From positions 31,681-95,680 of the forward strand of contig JANXSX010000032.1 in NCBI GenBank assembly GCA_025356475.1: a stretch of 64,000 nucleotides of DNA, given 5' to 3'. Position numbers and translations under genes: made by a program. This stretch comes from Isosphaeraceae bacterium. GTDB taxonomy: Bacteria; Planctomycetota; Planctomycetia; Isosphaerales; Isosphaeraceae. This document shows positions 34,551 to 44,231 of this stretch, in pieces. Under the pieces are notes generated by a model. It did not search any database. It saw only the letters and a list, made by a program, of their open reading frames with translations, and was not told where the DNA came from. The stretch's first letter is position 1, and each line of letters begins with the position of its first letter.

Positions 34551-35682
34551 ATGCGCGAGGTGTTTTGGAACGTGAGTTTCTGGCCATCTCCCTAAGCACG
34601 TCCAAACCCCGAGTCAGGGTCGCATCATCCACAGCATAAGAAATGCGAATATGCGTATCTTTTTTGCTGAAGACATTGCCTGGAATGATCAAGAGATTAT
34701 GACGGATCGCTTCGGCTGCGAACTCGCTGGCTGTTCCCCAAGGAGCCGGGAAGAACGCATAGAAGGCACCTTCCAGCATCGGTAGCTGAAAATCGTTCTT
34801 GAGTGCAGCGACGACCGCATCTCGCTTACGCCGATATGTGTGAATTTGATTTGTCAAGTCTTGGTCGAGTGCCACCACCCCGGCCTTCTGAACAATGCTA
34901 GGTGCACAGATGTAGCTGAACTGCTGAAGCTTAGCCATCTCTTGGATCAGCTTGGTTGGTCCATGAGCGTATCCCAATCGCCAGCCGGTCATCCCATAGG
35001 CCTTACTGAATCCGTCGACCACGAGTGTGTCTTCATTCCAATGGGCGGGTGCCGCGAACGGTCGGTCGTAGCAGAACGACTTATAGACTTCATCGCTGAT
35101 CAATAACACGTTCCGTTGCCGGCAGAGTTCGGCCAGGGCCTTCATCTCGGCCTCGGTAGCGACAACCCCAGTCGGATTTGTCGGCGAGTTCACCAGGACC
35201 GCCTTGGTCCGGGGAGTAATTGCCGCTGCGACTCGTTCCGCGTCGATCCGGAAGTCGGGATAGGTGTCGACAGCAACGGTCTTTCCCCCCGCCAGTGTCA
35301 CCAGATGACGGTACATCACAAAATACGGGTCGAAAAGGATCACCTCGTCACCCGGATCAACCACGCAGCAGAGCGCAAGGAGGAGGGCTCCGGAACTCCC
35401 AGAGGTAATCACAACCTGACGATCGGGATGAGCGAACTCGGCATCAGCCTGAGCTTGCAGCTTGTCCCGCAGTTCCGGGATACCTTGGGTGACGGTGTAT
35501 GCGTTGAAGCCCCCTTCGATCGCCGCAATCGCCGCATCTTTCACTGGCTCAGCCACGTCGAAATCGGGCAAGCCGATGGAGAGGTTGATCGGATCCTTCA
35601 TCGACTTGGCCATGTCGAACGCCTTACGGATGCCCGAGGCGTCAATGTGTCGCATACGTTCGGCGATCCAGGCATCATTCAC
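34549..35682 (-). CDS. Class I/II pyridoxal-phosphate aminotransferase
   Basis: A 377-residue fold-type I aminotransferase. The PLP lysine is K227 in VVDGFSKAYGMTGWRLGY. Other signatures: SIGLPDFDVAEPV, ITSGSSGALLLAL, NSPTNPTGVVA and ISDEVYKSF. It probably transfers the amino group of aspartate, glutamate or an aromatic or alkyl amino acid; specificity is not clear. I chose the GTG at 35682, ten bases after GGAG; TTG at 35697 and ATG at 35655 are alternatives. It converges on clpX. Confidence 0.87.
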   Translation of the reverse strand: MNDAWIAERMRHIDASGIRKAFDMAKSMKDPINLSIGLPDFDVAEPVKDAAIAAIEGGFNAYTVTQGIPELRDKLQAQADAEFAHPDRQVVITSGSSGALLLALCCVVDPGDEVILFDPYFVMYRHLVTLAGGKTVAVDTYPDFRIDAERVAAAITPRTKAVLVNSPTNPTGVVATEAEMKALAELCRQRNVLLISDEVYKSFCYDRPFAAPAHWNEDTLVVDGFSKAYGMTGWRLGYAHGPTKLIQEMAKLQQFSYICAPSIVQKAGVVALDQDLTNQIHTYRRKRDAVVAALKNDFQLPMLEGAFYAFFPAPWGTASEFAAEAIRHNLLIIPGNVFSKKDTHIRISYAVDDATLTRGLDVLREMARNSRSKTPRA

Positions 35683-35885
35683 GATCAAAGGCTCCAAAAA
35701 TGCACGTTAGTGTGATCTTCCACGAGATAGTAGGCAAAGGTGGCTAATAATGGAAAGCGACTTGACCGGTTGTGTGACCGAATGGCCGAACGATGGATCT
35801 CGTCGGTCGTTGCCAAATGCAAGGTGTTTCGCCTACGCTACAGGTTGAATACCCTCATGCAGACGCCCGCGAAGCTGAGCCCACT

Positions 35886-36440
35886 ATGTACCGGATTTTC
35901 TTGACTCTTGCCGTCACGGACGTTTCCTTGTTACTCGCGAGCTTCGTTCTTGGCTTTGGGGCCTCCGCCGAGCCTCGTGGTCCGGGCGCTGTCTGGCATG
36001 GGACGCACGTGCTGATCGGGATCTTGACCACGATGGTCACGCTCCTGGTTCACTCGATCGTATACACGTATTTCCTCGGAACCCACAAGTGGGTCAAAGA
36101 GGTCGCGCGCGTCTATCAGTTACCCGACTGGGTCGTCGGGCAGTCGAAGAAGAACAAGTCGAAGGCGTTTCGATTCGAGTTCTGGGGGATGTCGCTGATC
36201 GGGATCACGGCATGGCTTGGAGCAGGTGCGGATGTCCAGGGAATGAATCCGCTCTGGCACTTAGGGGTCGTGACACTCACTTTCGCGTTTCATCTGGGTG
36301 CATTTACCGTCGAATACATGACCATCGTCGCCCAGTCCCGACTTCTGCTCGAAGTGAAAGCTCGCGCGGATACTCTTCGTGAGGAACGATACGGCCCCGA
36401 GGCAAGCAAGGAAGAGCTTGAAGAGCGTTCTGCGGTTTGA
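35886..36440 (+). CDS. Polytopic membrane protein of unknown function
   Basis: A 184-residue protein with about four hydrophobic segments: residues 3-22, 39-60, about 105-125 and 132-155. A charged soluble loop (YQLPDWVVGQSKKNKSKAF) separates the second and third, and a basic/acidic tail (ARADTLREERYGPEASKEELEERS) ends it. I recognise no family. An in-frame start at 35823 would add 21 residues with no recognisable feature. The MFS transporter gene starts 61 bases after it. Confidence 0.65.
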   Translation: MYRIFLTLAVTDVSLLLASFVLGFGASAEPRGPGAVWHGTHVLIGILTTMVTLLVHSIVYTYFLGTHKWVKEVARVYQLPDWVVGQSKKNKSKAFRFEFWGMSLIGITAWLGAGADVQGMNPLWHLGVVTLTFAFHLGAFTVEYMTIVAQSRLLLEVKARADTLREERYGPEASKEELEERSAV

Positions 36441-36500
36441 CTCAGCACGTAGGTCACCGCATCGGTACTTATTTTCACGAAAAAATCGAGGCTGTCGCTG

Positions 36501-37727
36501 ATGTCTCCGTTGGGTCTGATATTTCTCATCGTGCTGACCGATTTGATTGGCTTTACGTTGGTCATGCCGCTCCTTGGTCCATTCGCCAAGGCCTATGGAC
36601 TGGATGGATTCCAGATTGGCCTGGTCCTTGCCATTTACCCTGCCTGTCAACTCGTGGCAGGTCCGATACTCGGTCGTCTCAGTGACCGATACGGTCGCCG
36701 ACCGATTCTGATTCTAAGTCAGGCAGGAACGTCCCTCTCCTTCCTAATGATGGGTCTGACCCACGAATTCGGCTTTTTACTGCTCGCTCGCGCGATCGAT
36801 GGTGCGTCGGGGGGTAACATTCTCGTTGCGCAAGCGTATGTTGCAGACATCACCACGAGGGAGAATCGGTCAAGAGGCTTAGGAATTATCGGGGCAGCCT
36901 TTGGGCTAGGATTCGTGCTTGGTCCACTTCTGGGCGCAGCGCTCCTCGAACTTCCCGTTTCCCCGGAGTGGCGGACCCGAGTGCCGTTCTTGGTCGCAGC
37001 GGCTTTTTCGACTCTGGCCTGGTTACTGGTTCTGTTCAAGTTGCCCGAATCTCGCAAGATCGCTGAGTCGAAGCGTTCCGCCGATAGGCTTCCCAGTTGG
37101 CGTGCTTTGCCAAAGTTACTGGCGAGGCCCGGGGTCGGCGCGTTCATAGGTGTGGGAGCCCTCTCGATCTTGGCTTTTGCGGTTCTCGAAGGAACGTACA
37201 GCCTCTTCCTCCAGGCGAGACTTGGGCTCAGTGCGGGTCGGGCAGCATTGGCCTTCGCCGCATTGGGGCTCGCGAGTGCGATCGTGCAAGGTGGCCTGAT
37301 CCGCCCTTTAGTGAAACGGTTCGGCGAGCCCACCCTTCTCATGGTGGGGCTCTTCCTTTCGTTTCTCGGCTTCGCGGCCATGGCATCCGCGAATTCGATC
37401 CCCAGCGTCTTGCTGGCAACTCTTGTCTTGGCGACCGCTCGGGGACTCGCCGGCCCCACGTGTTCAGGCCTGCTTTCCCGCTCAACCCCAGAGGAAGACC
37501 AGGGTGCGGTGTTTGGCCTCTCGACGTCCGCTCAAACTGCAGCGCGAATGATCACCTTCTTCGTCGCCAATCTCATCCTGGGGCGAGGTCAGATTTCCAC
37601 CCCCTACTGGGAGGCGGCGCTGGTCTCGCTTCTCGCACTCATGCTCGCCGGCAAAGTACTCTTTGCCAGCCGATCTCAAGACTTCTGTCAAAAGTCACAG
37701 TTGCACACCGATGGAGGTGGCGACTGA
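36501..37727 (+). CDS. MFS transporter, DHA1/TetA-like
   Basis: A 408-residue protein with about 12 membrane segments. MFS motif A appears between the second and third helices as GRLSDRYGRRP (about 58-68); LLARAIDGASGGNILVAQAY and GFVLGPLLGA match motifs B and C of drug/H+ antiporters. It probably exports a small molecule, substrate unknown. The ATG follows GAGG by nine bases. It ends 16 bases before the convergent membrane protein gene. Confidence 0.87.
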   Translation: MSPLGLIFLIVLTDLIGFTLVMPLLGPFAKAYGLDGFQIGLVLAIYPACQLVAGPILGRLSDRYGRRPILILSQAGTSLSFLMMGLTHEFGFLLLARAIDGASGGNILVAQAYVADITTRENRSRGLGIIGAAFGLGFVLGPLLGAALLELPVSPEWRTRVPFLVAAAFSTLAWLLVLFKLPESRKIAESKRSADRLPSWRALPKLLARPGVGAFIGVGALSILAFAVLEGTYSLFLQARLGLSAGRAALAFAALGLASAIVQGGLIRPLVKRFGEPTLLMVGLFLSFLGFAAMASANSIPSVLLATLVLATARGLAGPTCSGLLSRSTPEEDQGAVFGLSTSAQTAARMITFFVANLILGRGQISTPYWEAALVSLLALMLAGKVLFASRSQDFCQKSQLHTDGGGD

Positions 37728-37742
37728 TGCAACGACGGATAT

Positions 37743-38732
37743 TTATTTGTATCCATGGAATGGGAACGGCGATGGGACCAGGGCTGAGTCGAGAAAATCA
37801 TCACCAGGTGCTGTTCGTTCCTGCTGGTTCTGCTTCTGGAACATATCGGCATCGTGAGGGTTGAGCCGGCGACTCCGATACCACTGAGAATGCCCATCTC
37901 CAAAGAGAACGTTCTGGCCCATCGACCGGTGGTTAGGACTATTCCCTTCCAGGATCGTCCTCTGCCCGTCGTGGGGAGGCTGGTCAGCGAGCAATGCAGC
38001 CGTTGGGGCAATCTGGAGCGAAACATTCATCCGAGGTGATCCAGCGCTCCTTTGGTCGGCCTGGTAGGCATAGTCACCATTGATGACTTCTTGGAATCGT
38101 TTCGGATTCTCTTCCTTAAGTTGACATGCCGCCGCAAAATCCAGGAGCGGCGGATGCTCGGTATTTCCCGAGTGTCGGTAACAAGGGCAATGCAAGCGAC
38201 GGGGATCATCAAGATACCCCGCATCGTGCAACATCAAGGCAAAAGAGCCGGCATGCGAAGCGGGACTCTCGGGCGGGATGTAGGGATAGGAATTGTAACG
38301 ATCCCGATACTGGAGAAGGCCAAGACCGAGTTGTTGAAGGTTAAACGTACAACCTGCCTGACTCATCCGATCGCGTGACCGCTGGATCGCTGGGACCATG
38401 GTCAAAATTCCCGCGACAAAGATCGTTGCAGCGACCGCAAGATCCGCAGTCCGGAAGGGTACCGACGAAGGAAGGTAGTCGGAGAACCTTTTCCGCTTCT
38501 TGACAATCTGCTCACGTCTGGCGAGAGCACCCACGGCGAGTGATGTTCTGTCGGCGAGACCAGCAGGGGGTTCGAGGTCAAACCCGTCGTCAAGCAGGCT
38601 ATCAATCGCCAGTCTTAGCCTGGCCGATCGTGCGGCGAGCAGGGGATCGTTGGCAAGGGCCAGTTCGACCGTCTCATGCGCGGAGCCTTGGAGTTGGCCG
38701 AACACGTTATCTAGCAAATCGTGATTCGTCAT
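37743..38732 (-). CDS. Putative membrane anti-sigma-like protein with DUF1559-like extracytoplasmic domain
   Basis: A 329-residue single-pass protein. The cytoplasmic N-terminus (about 1-90) is helical and lacks zinc-binding Cys/His of classical anti-sigma domains. One membrane helix lies near 95-115. The outer domain starts like pilin-related DUF1559 proteins (QAGCTFNLQQLGLGLLQYRDRYNSYP) and ends with NVLFGDGHSQW, the DG-H signature of that group. Its ATG is four bases past the stop of the ECF sigma gene, so the two are coupled. Anti-sigma function is inferred from position and topology only. An in-frame start at 38798 would overlap the sigma gene. Confidence 0.6.
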   Translation of the reverse strand: MTNHDLLDNVFGQLQGSAHETVELALANDPLLAARSARLRLAIDSLLDDGFDLEPPAGLADRTSLAVGALARREQIVKKRKRFSDYLPSSVPFRTADLAVAATIFVAGILTMVPAIQRSRDRMSQAGCTFNLQQLGLGLLQYRDRYNSYPYIPPESPASHAGSFALMLHDAGYLDDPRRLHCPCYRHSGNTEHPPLLDFAAACQLKEENPKRFQEVINGDYAYQADQRSAGSPRMNVSLQIAPTAALLADQPPHDGQRTILEGNSPNHRSMGQNVLFGDGHSQWYRSRRLNPHDADMFQKQNQQERTAPGDDFLDSALVPSPFPFHGYK

Positions 38733-38736
38733 AATA

Positions 38737-39378
38737 TCAACTGTCTCCGTCACGACCGGCCCGCTCAGCCATTTCTTGGAGCTTCGCGAGTGCAGCATGG
38801 AGCCGCGATTTCACAGTGCCCACGGGGATCTTGAGGATTTCGGCAATCTCGCGATACTTCAGGTCTTGGTGATACGCGAGCATCAACGTTTGCTTGAGCG
38901 TTTCCGGCAACTTTTCCACACTCTCCCGAACCCACTGTTGACGTTCCTGACCTTGAAGCTCCGCGAGAGGTCCCGGAGTATCGGCGACCAGCAGATCGAT
39001 CAAGGACCCCACATCTTCAGACCCCGACCGATCCGTCCCCCTCTGATCGAGACTGACCGTTGGGTGACGTCCTGTCTTGCGTAGAGAATCAACCGCCTGA
39101 TGTGTTGCAATCGAATAGATCCAAGGTCGCACAGGGCGGCCATCCTCGTATAAGTTCCGCTTCAGATGGACCTGAAGGAACGTATTCTGAAATACGTCCT
39201 CGGCCAACGAAGAATCACCGGTATAGCGAGCCAGATAGCGGTAGAGTTCGCGTTCATAGCGATGGATAAGCTGATCGAAATCGGCGGTCAGACCCTGGTC
39301 ACGATAGCGTGCAAGCAAGACCTCATCGGTTTCCCGATCAAGCTCATTCGACGTTTCGCGCTCGGCTGTCTTGATCAT
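38737..39378 (-). CDS. ECF-type RNA polymerase sigma factor
   Basis: A 213-residue sigma factor with region 2 (about 32-95: DFDQLIHRYERELYRYLARYTGD, LAEDVFQNTFLQVHLKRNLY, and RPWIYSIATHQAVDSLRK) and region 4 (about 155-205: LPETLKQTLMLAYHQDLKYREIAEILKIPVGTVKSRLHAA). Such factors redirect RNA polymerase to stress or envelope genes, usually held by a membrane anti-sigma protein; the coupled downstream gene is the candidate. The ATG at 39378 starts at a plausible N-terminus; the frame is open to 39486 without homology. Ribosome-binding site weak. Confidence 0.88.
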   Translation of the reverse strand: MIKTAERETSNELDRETDEVLLARYRDQGLTADFDQLIHRYERELYRYLARYTGDSSLAEDVFQNTFLQVHLKRNLYEDGRPVRPWIYSIATHQAVDSLRKTGRHPTVSLDQRGTDRSGSEDVGSLIDLLVADTPGPLAELQGQERQQWVRESVEKLPETLKQTLMLAYHQDLKYREIAEILKIPVGTVKSRLHAALAKLQEMAERAGRDGDS

Positions 39379-39649
39379 GAGTACGTTCGCTCGCGACGCG
39401 ATGTTCGGAGATGGGAGAGGAATCTTTCGAAGGGAATCGCGGGAATTCGGGTTTCTTCCCACGAACGTCGCGCCGAGGTGACTCACCCCTCAGTGTAAGG
39501 CGTGGAGTGGGCTGGTCAATAGTGCCGCCAACCAATGAGGTTGCGGTTGTACCCCATTCCGGGTCAAACCCGAGCCTTGATGGAGTAGAATTCCGACGTG
39601 ACAGTTCCTCGCGCGAACATTAACTGGTGAAACCCTTTGAGGTGAGCAG

Positions 39650-40217
39650 ATGGCGAAGTCTCCTGAGGAAAGGTTTGGCAAGTCTGTTCAAGAACCTTAA
39701 GACCCAGACAGGCAAATCTCTGGAGACTTGGATCGCCGAGGCGCGAGCCACCGGCTTGAAGAAATACAAGGAACTGGTCGGACTCCTCAAGAGTGAGCAT
39801 GGCCCGAGCCACGGCTATGCCAATCAGATCGCCTTGCGTGCCCTCGCCGCCGATGATGCCCCTGCCGTTGGGAGCGACGGCCTGATTGAAGTCCAGTACT
39901 CCGGTGCCAAGTCGGCGGTGAGACCGATTTATGACTCGCTGGTATCGGTCATTCGTGGATTCGGCCCGGATGTCGAATTCTCGCCCAAAAAGGCTTACGT
40001 CAGCCTGCGACGCACCAAGCAGTTCGACGTGATCCAACCCTCGACCGCAACCCGAATCGATCTCGGGCTAGTCCTGAAGCAGGTTGAACCCTCGTCGAGG
40101 CTAGAGGCTTCGGAAAGCTTCAACGCCATGGTCACACACCGCGTTCGGGTCGGGAGTGTCGCCGAGATCGATGCCGAGTTGGTGGGGTGGTTGAAGACCG
40201 CGTACCTGAATGCCTGA
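39650..40217 (+). CDS. DUF4287/DUF5655 protein with apparent 5' frameshift
   Basis: The body reads KNLKTQTGKSLETWIAEARA, then LKSEHGPSHGYANQIALRAL, which is the DUF4287 pattern, followed by a DUF5655-like region with PIYDSLVSVIRGFGPDVEF and SPKKAYVSLRR. The product probably has no catalytic role. The best ribosome-binding site (GAGGTGA) and start (ATG at 39650, MAKSPEERFGKS) are in a different frame from the body; that frame hits TAA at 39698-39700. A single-base change between about 39671 and 39697 would join them. The body frame alone is open from 39627 but gives an atypical N-terminus. Either the gene is mutated, the assembly has an error or shifting occurs. Confidence 0.7.
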
Positions 40218-40240
40218 GCCTCCGAGACATCTCGGCTTGG

Positions 40241-41710
40241 TCAGGCAAAGAGCTTGGTAATCACCTTTCCCGCGACATCCGTGAGCCGCTCGTCGCGACC
40301 GTTATGCAGGTGAGTCAGTTGTTTGTGGTCGAGTCCCATCAGGTGGAGGATCGTTGCATGAATGTCGTTGACGTGAGCGCGATCTTCAATCGCGTTCAGG
40401 CCGATCTCGTCGGTGGCACCAACAACCCTTCCCCCTTTGACTCCGCCGCCTGCCATCCACATTGTAAAGCCGGTTGCGTTGTGGTCGCGTCCTCTGCTTC
40501 CCTTCTGAGCCACCGGTGTCCGGCCAAACTCTGCGCCCCAGACAACGAGAGTTTCTTCCAATAAGCCGGTACGCTTCAGATCCTTGAGGAGTGCGGCCAC
40601 GGGCTTGTCGGTGAGGCCGCACATTTTTTCGTGGTTGGCGTCGAGGTCGTCATGGGCATCCCACTGCATGGCGACCGGCCCACCTCCGGAATAGAGCTGA
40701 ACAAAGCGGACACCTCGCTCGACCAGTCTTCGTGCGAGCAGGCAGCGGGTTCCGAACTCGGCGGTCCGAGCATCGTCGAGACCGTACATTGAACGCGTCG
40801 CGGTACTCTCCCGACTCAGATCGACCGCATCGGGTGCCTCGCTCTGCATCCGGAACGCCAGTTCATAGGAGGCGATCCGGGCCGAAAGTTCGCTGTCCCC
40901 AGGGTCCAAATCGGTCTGATTCATCTGTCGGAGTAGGTCGAGGGTTCTTCGCTGCTGCGGGAGGGACTGGTCACGAGAGGTTGGCTTTAAATTCAGGATC
41001 GGATTTGGTCCCGGGCGAAACAGCGTCCCCTGGTACGAGGCCGGTAAGAACCCAGCCCCCCAACAGGGAGCACCCCCTTCGGGCGTCCCTTCAGGCTGAG
41101 ACATCACGACATACGCAGGGAGATTCTCGCTTTCGGAGCCCAAGCCATACGTCACCCAACTCCCCAGGCTGGGGTAACCCATGAAAGTCCGGCCCGTATT
41201 CATTTGGTACATTGCGGGCGCGTGGATCACATTGTCTGCGACACAGGAACGAATTAGAGCAATATCATCCCCATGAACATGCATACTAGGAATGAGGTCG
41301 GACAGATCCATACCCGACTCGCCGTATTTGCCGAACTTCCGATGCGAGCCCAGGCAGAGAGGGTCGGCCTCCACGAACTGGCTATGGATCTTGCCGAAGC
41401 TGGAGGGGAGGGGCTGACCATCCAACGTATTAAGGACTGGCTTGGGGTCGAAAAGGTCCATCTGACTGGGGCCACCAGTCATGAACAGAAAGATGCACCG
41501 CTTGGCCTTGGCGGGGAAGTGTCCGGCACGCGCCGCGAGAGGATTGTCCGACCCGACGGCGACGGCCGCCCGGGCCAGGTCCGTCTGGAGCAACGACGCC
41601 AGCCCGAGGAGGCCAAACCCGTTGCCTGTCCTTTTGAGGAATTCACGGCGGCTCGGAGCTTGGAATGGTTGTGGGCCAGGGCAGCGATTCGGTGTCGAGG
41701 AGGGATTCAT
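40241..41710 (-). CDS. DUF1501-family secreted protein
   Basis: A 489-residue protein with a twin-arginine signal ([17 protein letters not shown], about 20-45) and the sulfatase/phosphatase-like DUF1501 body: [43 protein letters not shown], and later [24 protein letters not shown] with [18 protein letters not shown]1501 proteins are abundant in planctomycetes, and their reaction is unproven. It lies 15 bases behind the DUF1549/DUF1553 gene, the usual partner. The ATG follows GGGAG. Confidence 0.9.
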   Translation of the reverse strand: MNPSSTPNRCPGPQPFQAPSRREFLKRTGNGFGLLGLASLLQTDLARAAVAVGSDNPLAARAGHFPAKAKRCIFLFMTGGPSQMDLFDPKPVLNTLDGQPLPSSFGKIHSQFVEADPLCLGSHRKFGKYGESGMDLSDLIPSMHVHGDDIALIRSCVADNVIHAPAMYQMNTGRTFMGYPSLGSWVTYGLGSESENLPAYVVMSQPEGTPEGGAPCWGAGFLPASYQGTLFRPGPNPILNLKPTSRDQSLPQQRRTLDLLRQMNQTDLDPGDSELSARIASYELAFRMQSEAPDAVDLSRESTATRSMYGLDDARTAEFGTRCLLARRLVERGVRFVQLYSGGGPVAMQWDAHDDLDANHEKMCGLTDKPVAALLKDLKRTGLLEETLVVWGAEFGRTPVAQKGSRGRDHNATGFTMWMAGGGVKGGRVVGATDEIGLNAIEDRAHVNDIHATILHLMGLDHKQLTHLHNGRDERLTDVAGKVITKLFA

Positions 41711-41725
41711 CGCCAGCTCCCGGAA

Positions 41726-44047
41726 TTAGGGGATGTAGACAAACTCGTTGCGGTTGAGCATGGCTAAAGAGAAATCGACCCATGCGGCGGCGATGGCCAG
41801 TTCCATCGCTTCGGGGAGAAATGTGGGAAGTGTCAAACTCTGCTCACCCTTGGCAGCGCGTCTGCGGAGAAACTCCGACTGAGAATCGACGAAATCACGC
41901 GCATGGCCCACTTCATCTTCCGTGGGGTGACGTCCCAACGTCAATTGATAGGCGAGATCAACCTTGGGATCGAAACAGCACTCGCAGACATCTTCAAGTA
42001 ACCTACCCGCCAGCGCCTTCGCGCGACCGAGTGCGAAGTCGCTGTTGAGCATCACGAGAGGCTGCAACGCATGTGTGCTGTTCAATCGCTGAGGGCAGGC
42101 GGTCTGAGTATCCGGGGCATCGAACGCGTCGAACATCGGGTAACGGACGTTACGCTTGCGGAAGAGATAGATCGATCGTCGGTTGTGTTCGGTTTGGTCG
42201 GGAGTCACCGGCCAGAGATGCACGACCTCGGCCTCGGTGAAGATCAAGTCTTCGACTTCTCGTTCGATCGGAACCAGAACACCGGGACCGCCAAACTTCG
42301 TGTTATATTCCCCCGACACGAAGAGCATCGCATCTCGGAGCGACTCGGCTTCCACACGCCTCCGATTCATTTTCGAGAACAGCGTATTGTCGGGGTCGTC
42401 GGCGAGCTGTTTCCGAAGCGGGGAGTCGGGCTCCCCCAGGGACGAAGTCTGGCGATAGGTCGCGGAGGTGACCATGAGCCGGTGTAGCCCTTTGAGCTTC
42501 CATCCTTGTGCAACAAGTTCCGTCGCCAACCAGTCAAGCAGCTCGGGGTTTGAAGGAGCTTCGCCCCGGACCCCAAAATCGCTGGGCGTTGCCACGAGAC
42601 CTCGACCGAAATGGTGCATCCACAGCCTGTTAACGATGACACGTGAAGTGAGAGGATGATCTGGCCGGGTCAACCAATCGGCCAATGCTTTGCGACGACC
42701 GGAGTTTGACTCGGTCGCTTCGAACGAATCCGGAAACGAGTGATCCGGGAGATTCGCAATCACAATCCCAGGAGGTCTGGGAGCAACTTTGGGCCCCTTG
42801 AGGGCAACATCCCCACGACGATAAACATAAGTGTCTGGTGCTTCGGGCTTCGGCTCGGCGAGAGCCATCGCCTTCGCAGCAGGTCGCGGCTTTGTGACCT
42901 CGAGATCATGGATTGCACGCTTCAGTCGCTCCCGTTCCGCACGATCGTTCGGGATGTGACTGACGGCTTCGAGAACATCTTCCCAAGAAACGCGGAGAGA
43001 CTCTCGGACCCCGATCGCCTTTTTCTTCTGGGCAGGTGTTCGGTCCTGTTCGGGGAGGGCGAGGAGCTTGTGCTCCTCTTCGGTGAGAGTCGCTTCTTTC
43101 CGCTCCTGGATCGACTTGCGATAGGGGGCTTCGAGTTCGGCCATACTCTTCCGGAGCGGAGCGATCTGCGCGTCGATCGCCGTAATAGCGTCCTTGATCA
43201 ACTTCTCTTGCTCGGGGGTCGCGATCGGTCTGTCGATCATTTCCGCCCCGGCGAAGCACGACTGTAACCGATAGTAATCGGTGGTCGGCAACGCATCAAA
43301 CTTATGGTCATGACATCGCGCACAACCCATTGTCAGGCCAAGAAATACCGATCCGACCGTACCTGTGATCTCCGTAAGCTCACTCTGACGCCGAACCGCC
43401 GGATCGATGTTGCCCCCAACAACTTCTCGAGGACCACACCGCCCAAAGCCGGTGGCAATCAATGCGTCGTGATCACCCGGAGCGACCTCATCGCCAGCGA
43501 TCTGAAGTCGGACGAAATCGCTGTAGGGGAGATCTTGGTTGAGAGCTTTGATCACCCAATCCCGATAACGCCAAGCATCGGGTCGTTCCGCATCGAGCTC
43601 GAAGCCGTTGCTATCCGCATAGTGAGCAAGGTCGAGCCAGTGTTGAGCCCAACGTTCGCCAAAGTGTGGCGATTCTAGCAGGCGGTCGACGACTTTCTCA
43701 TAAGCGTCAGCCGACTTGTCCCTGAGGAAGTTACCGACTTCTTCAGGCGAGGGTGGGAGACCGGTCAAGTCGAACGTGACTCGACGGATCAATGCCACCT
43801 TATCGCTATCAGGAGCGTGAACAAATCCAACCGATTCGAGTCCGCTCAAGATAAATTGATCGATGGGGTTACGAATCCACTTGGCTTCCCTGACCGCAGG
43901 AGCTGCGGGTCGCTTGGGAACCTGATAGGCCCAGTGCCCCTTTTGCTCGGGCTTAAACGATTCCGGAGGAGCGACATCATCGACCGAAGCCAAAGAAGTC
44001 AACACAAGGAGGATGCCAAGGAACGGCATACAGGCGCGCCTCCGCAC
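41726..44047 (-). CDS. DUF1549/DUF1553-family secreted protein
   Basis: A 773-residue exported protein. After a signal peptide the DUF1549 part covers about 60-265 (NPIDQFILSGLESVGF, VTFDLTGLPPSPEEV, and GLTMGCARCHDHKFDALPTTDYYRL, with a c-type haem-like CxxCH at CARCH), then a coiled-coil-like linker and the DUF1553 part (about 450-740, with RKALADWLTRPDHPLTSRVIVNRLW and NRRRVEAESLRDAM). The N-terminal cytochrome module seen in many relatives is absent. The GTG at 44047 gives a basic signal start; an ATG at 44029 has better GGAGG spacing. It is divergent from the DUF1592-type gene. Confidence 0.9.
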   Translation of the reverse strand: MRRRACMPFLGILLVLTSLASVDDVAPPESFKPEQKGHWAYQVPKRPAAPAVREAKWIRNPIDQFILSGLESVGFVHAPDSDKVALIRRVTFDLTGLPPSPEEVGNFLRDKSADAYEKVVDRLLESPHFGERWAQHWLDLAHYADSNGFELDAERPDAWRYRDWVIKALNQDLPYSDFVRLQIAGDEVAPGDHDALIATGFGRCGPREVVGGNIDPAVRRQSELTEITGTVGSVFLGLTMGCARCHDHKFDALPTTDYYRLQSCFAGAEMIDRPIATPEQEKLIKDAITAIDAQIAPLRKSMAELEAPYRKSIQERKEATLTEEEHKLLALPEQDRTPAQKKKAIGVRESLRVSWEDVLEAVSHIPNDRAERERLKRAIHDLEVTKPRPAAKAMALAEPKPEAPDTYVYRRGDVALKGPKVAPRPPGIVIANLPDHSFPDSFEATESNSGRRKALADWLTRPDHPLTSRVIVNRLWMHHFGRGLVATPSDFGVRGEAPSNPELLDWLATELVAQGWKLKGLHRLMVTSATYRQTSSLGEPDSPLRKQLADDPDNTLFSKMNRRRVEAESLRDAMLFVSGEYNTKFGGPGVLVPIEREVEDLIFTEAEVVHLWPVTPDQTEHNRRSIYLFRKRNVRYPMFDAFDAPDTQTACPQRLNSTHALQPLVMLNSDFALGRAKALAGRLLEDVCECCFDPKVDLAYQLTLGRHPTEDEVGHARDFVDSQSEFLRRRAAKGEQSLTLPTFLPEAMELAIAAAWVDFSLAMLNRNEFVYIP

Positions 44048-44231
44048 AAAGATCTAGCGTCTTCTCGAAGATCATTTTGACAGAGGGGACCAAAAATTGC
44101 CAACATCCTCTCAGCGGGAAGATGACGCACTCTGGGCCTAATCCCGACTTTAATAGTCTCTGGCGGGATCCCCAGCGGATTCGTAAGCTACTCTGGATTG
44201 ATTTCTCACGGGTCCTGCGCAGGTCAAGCTC

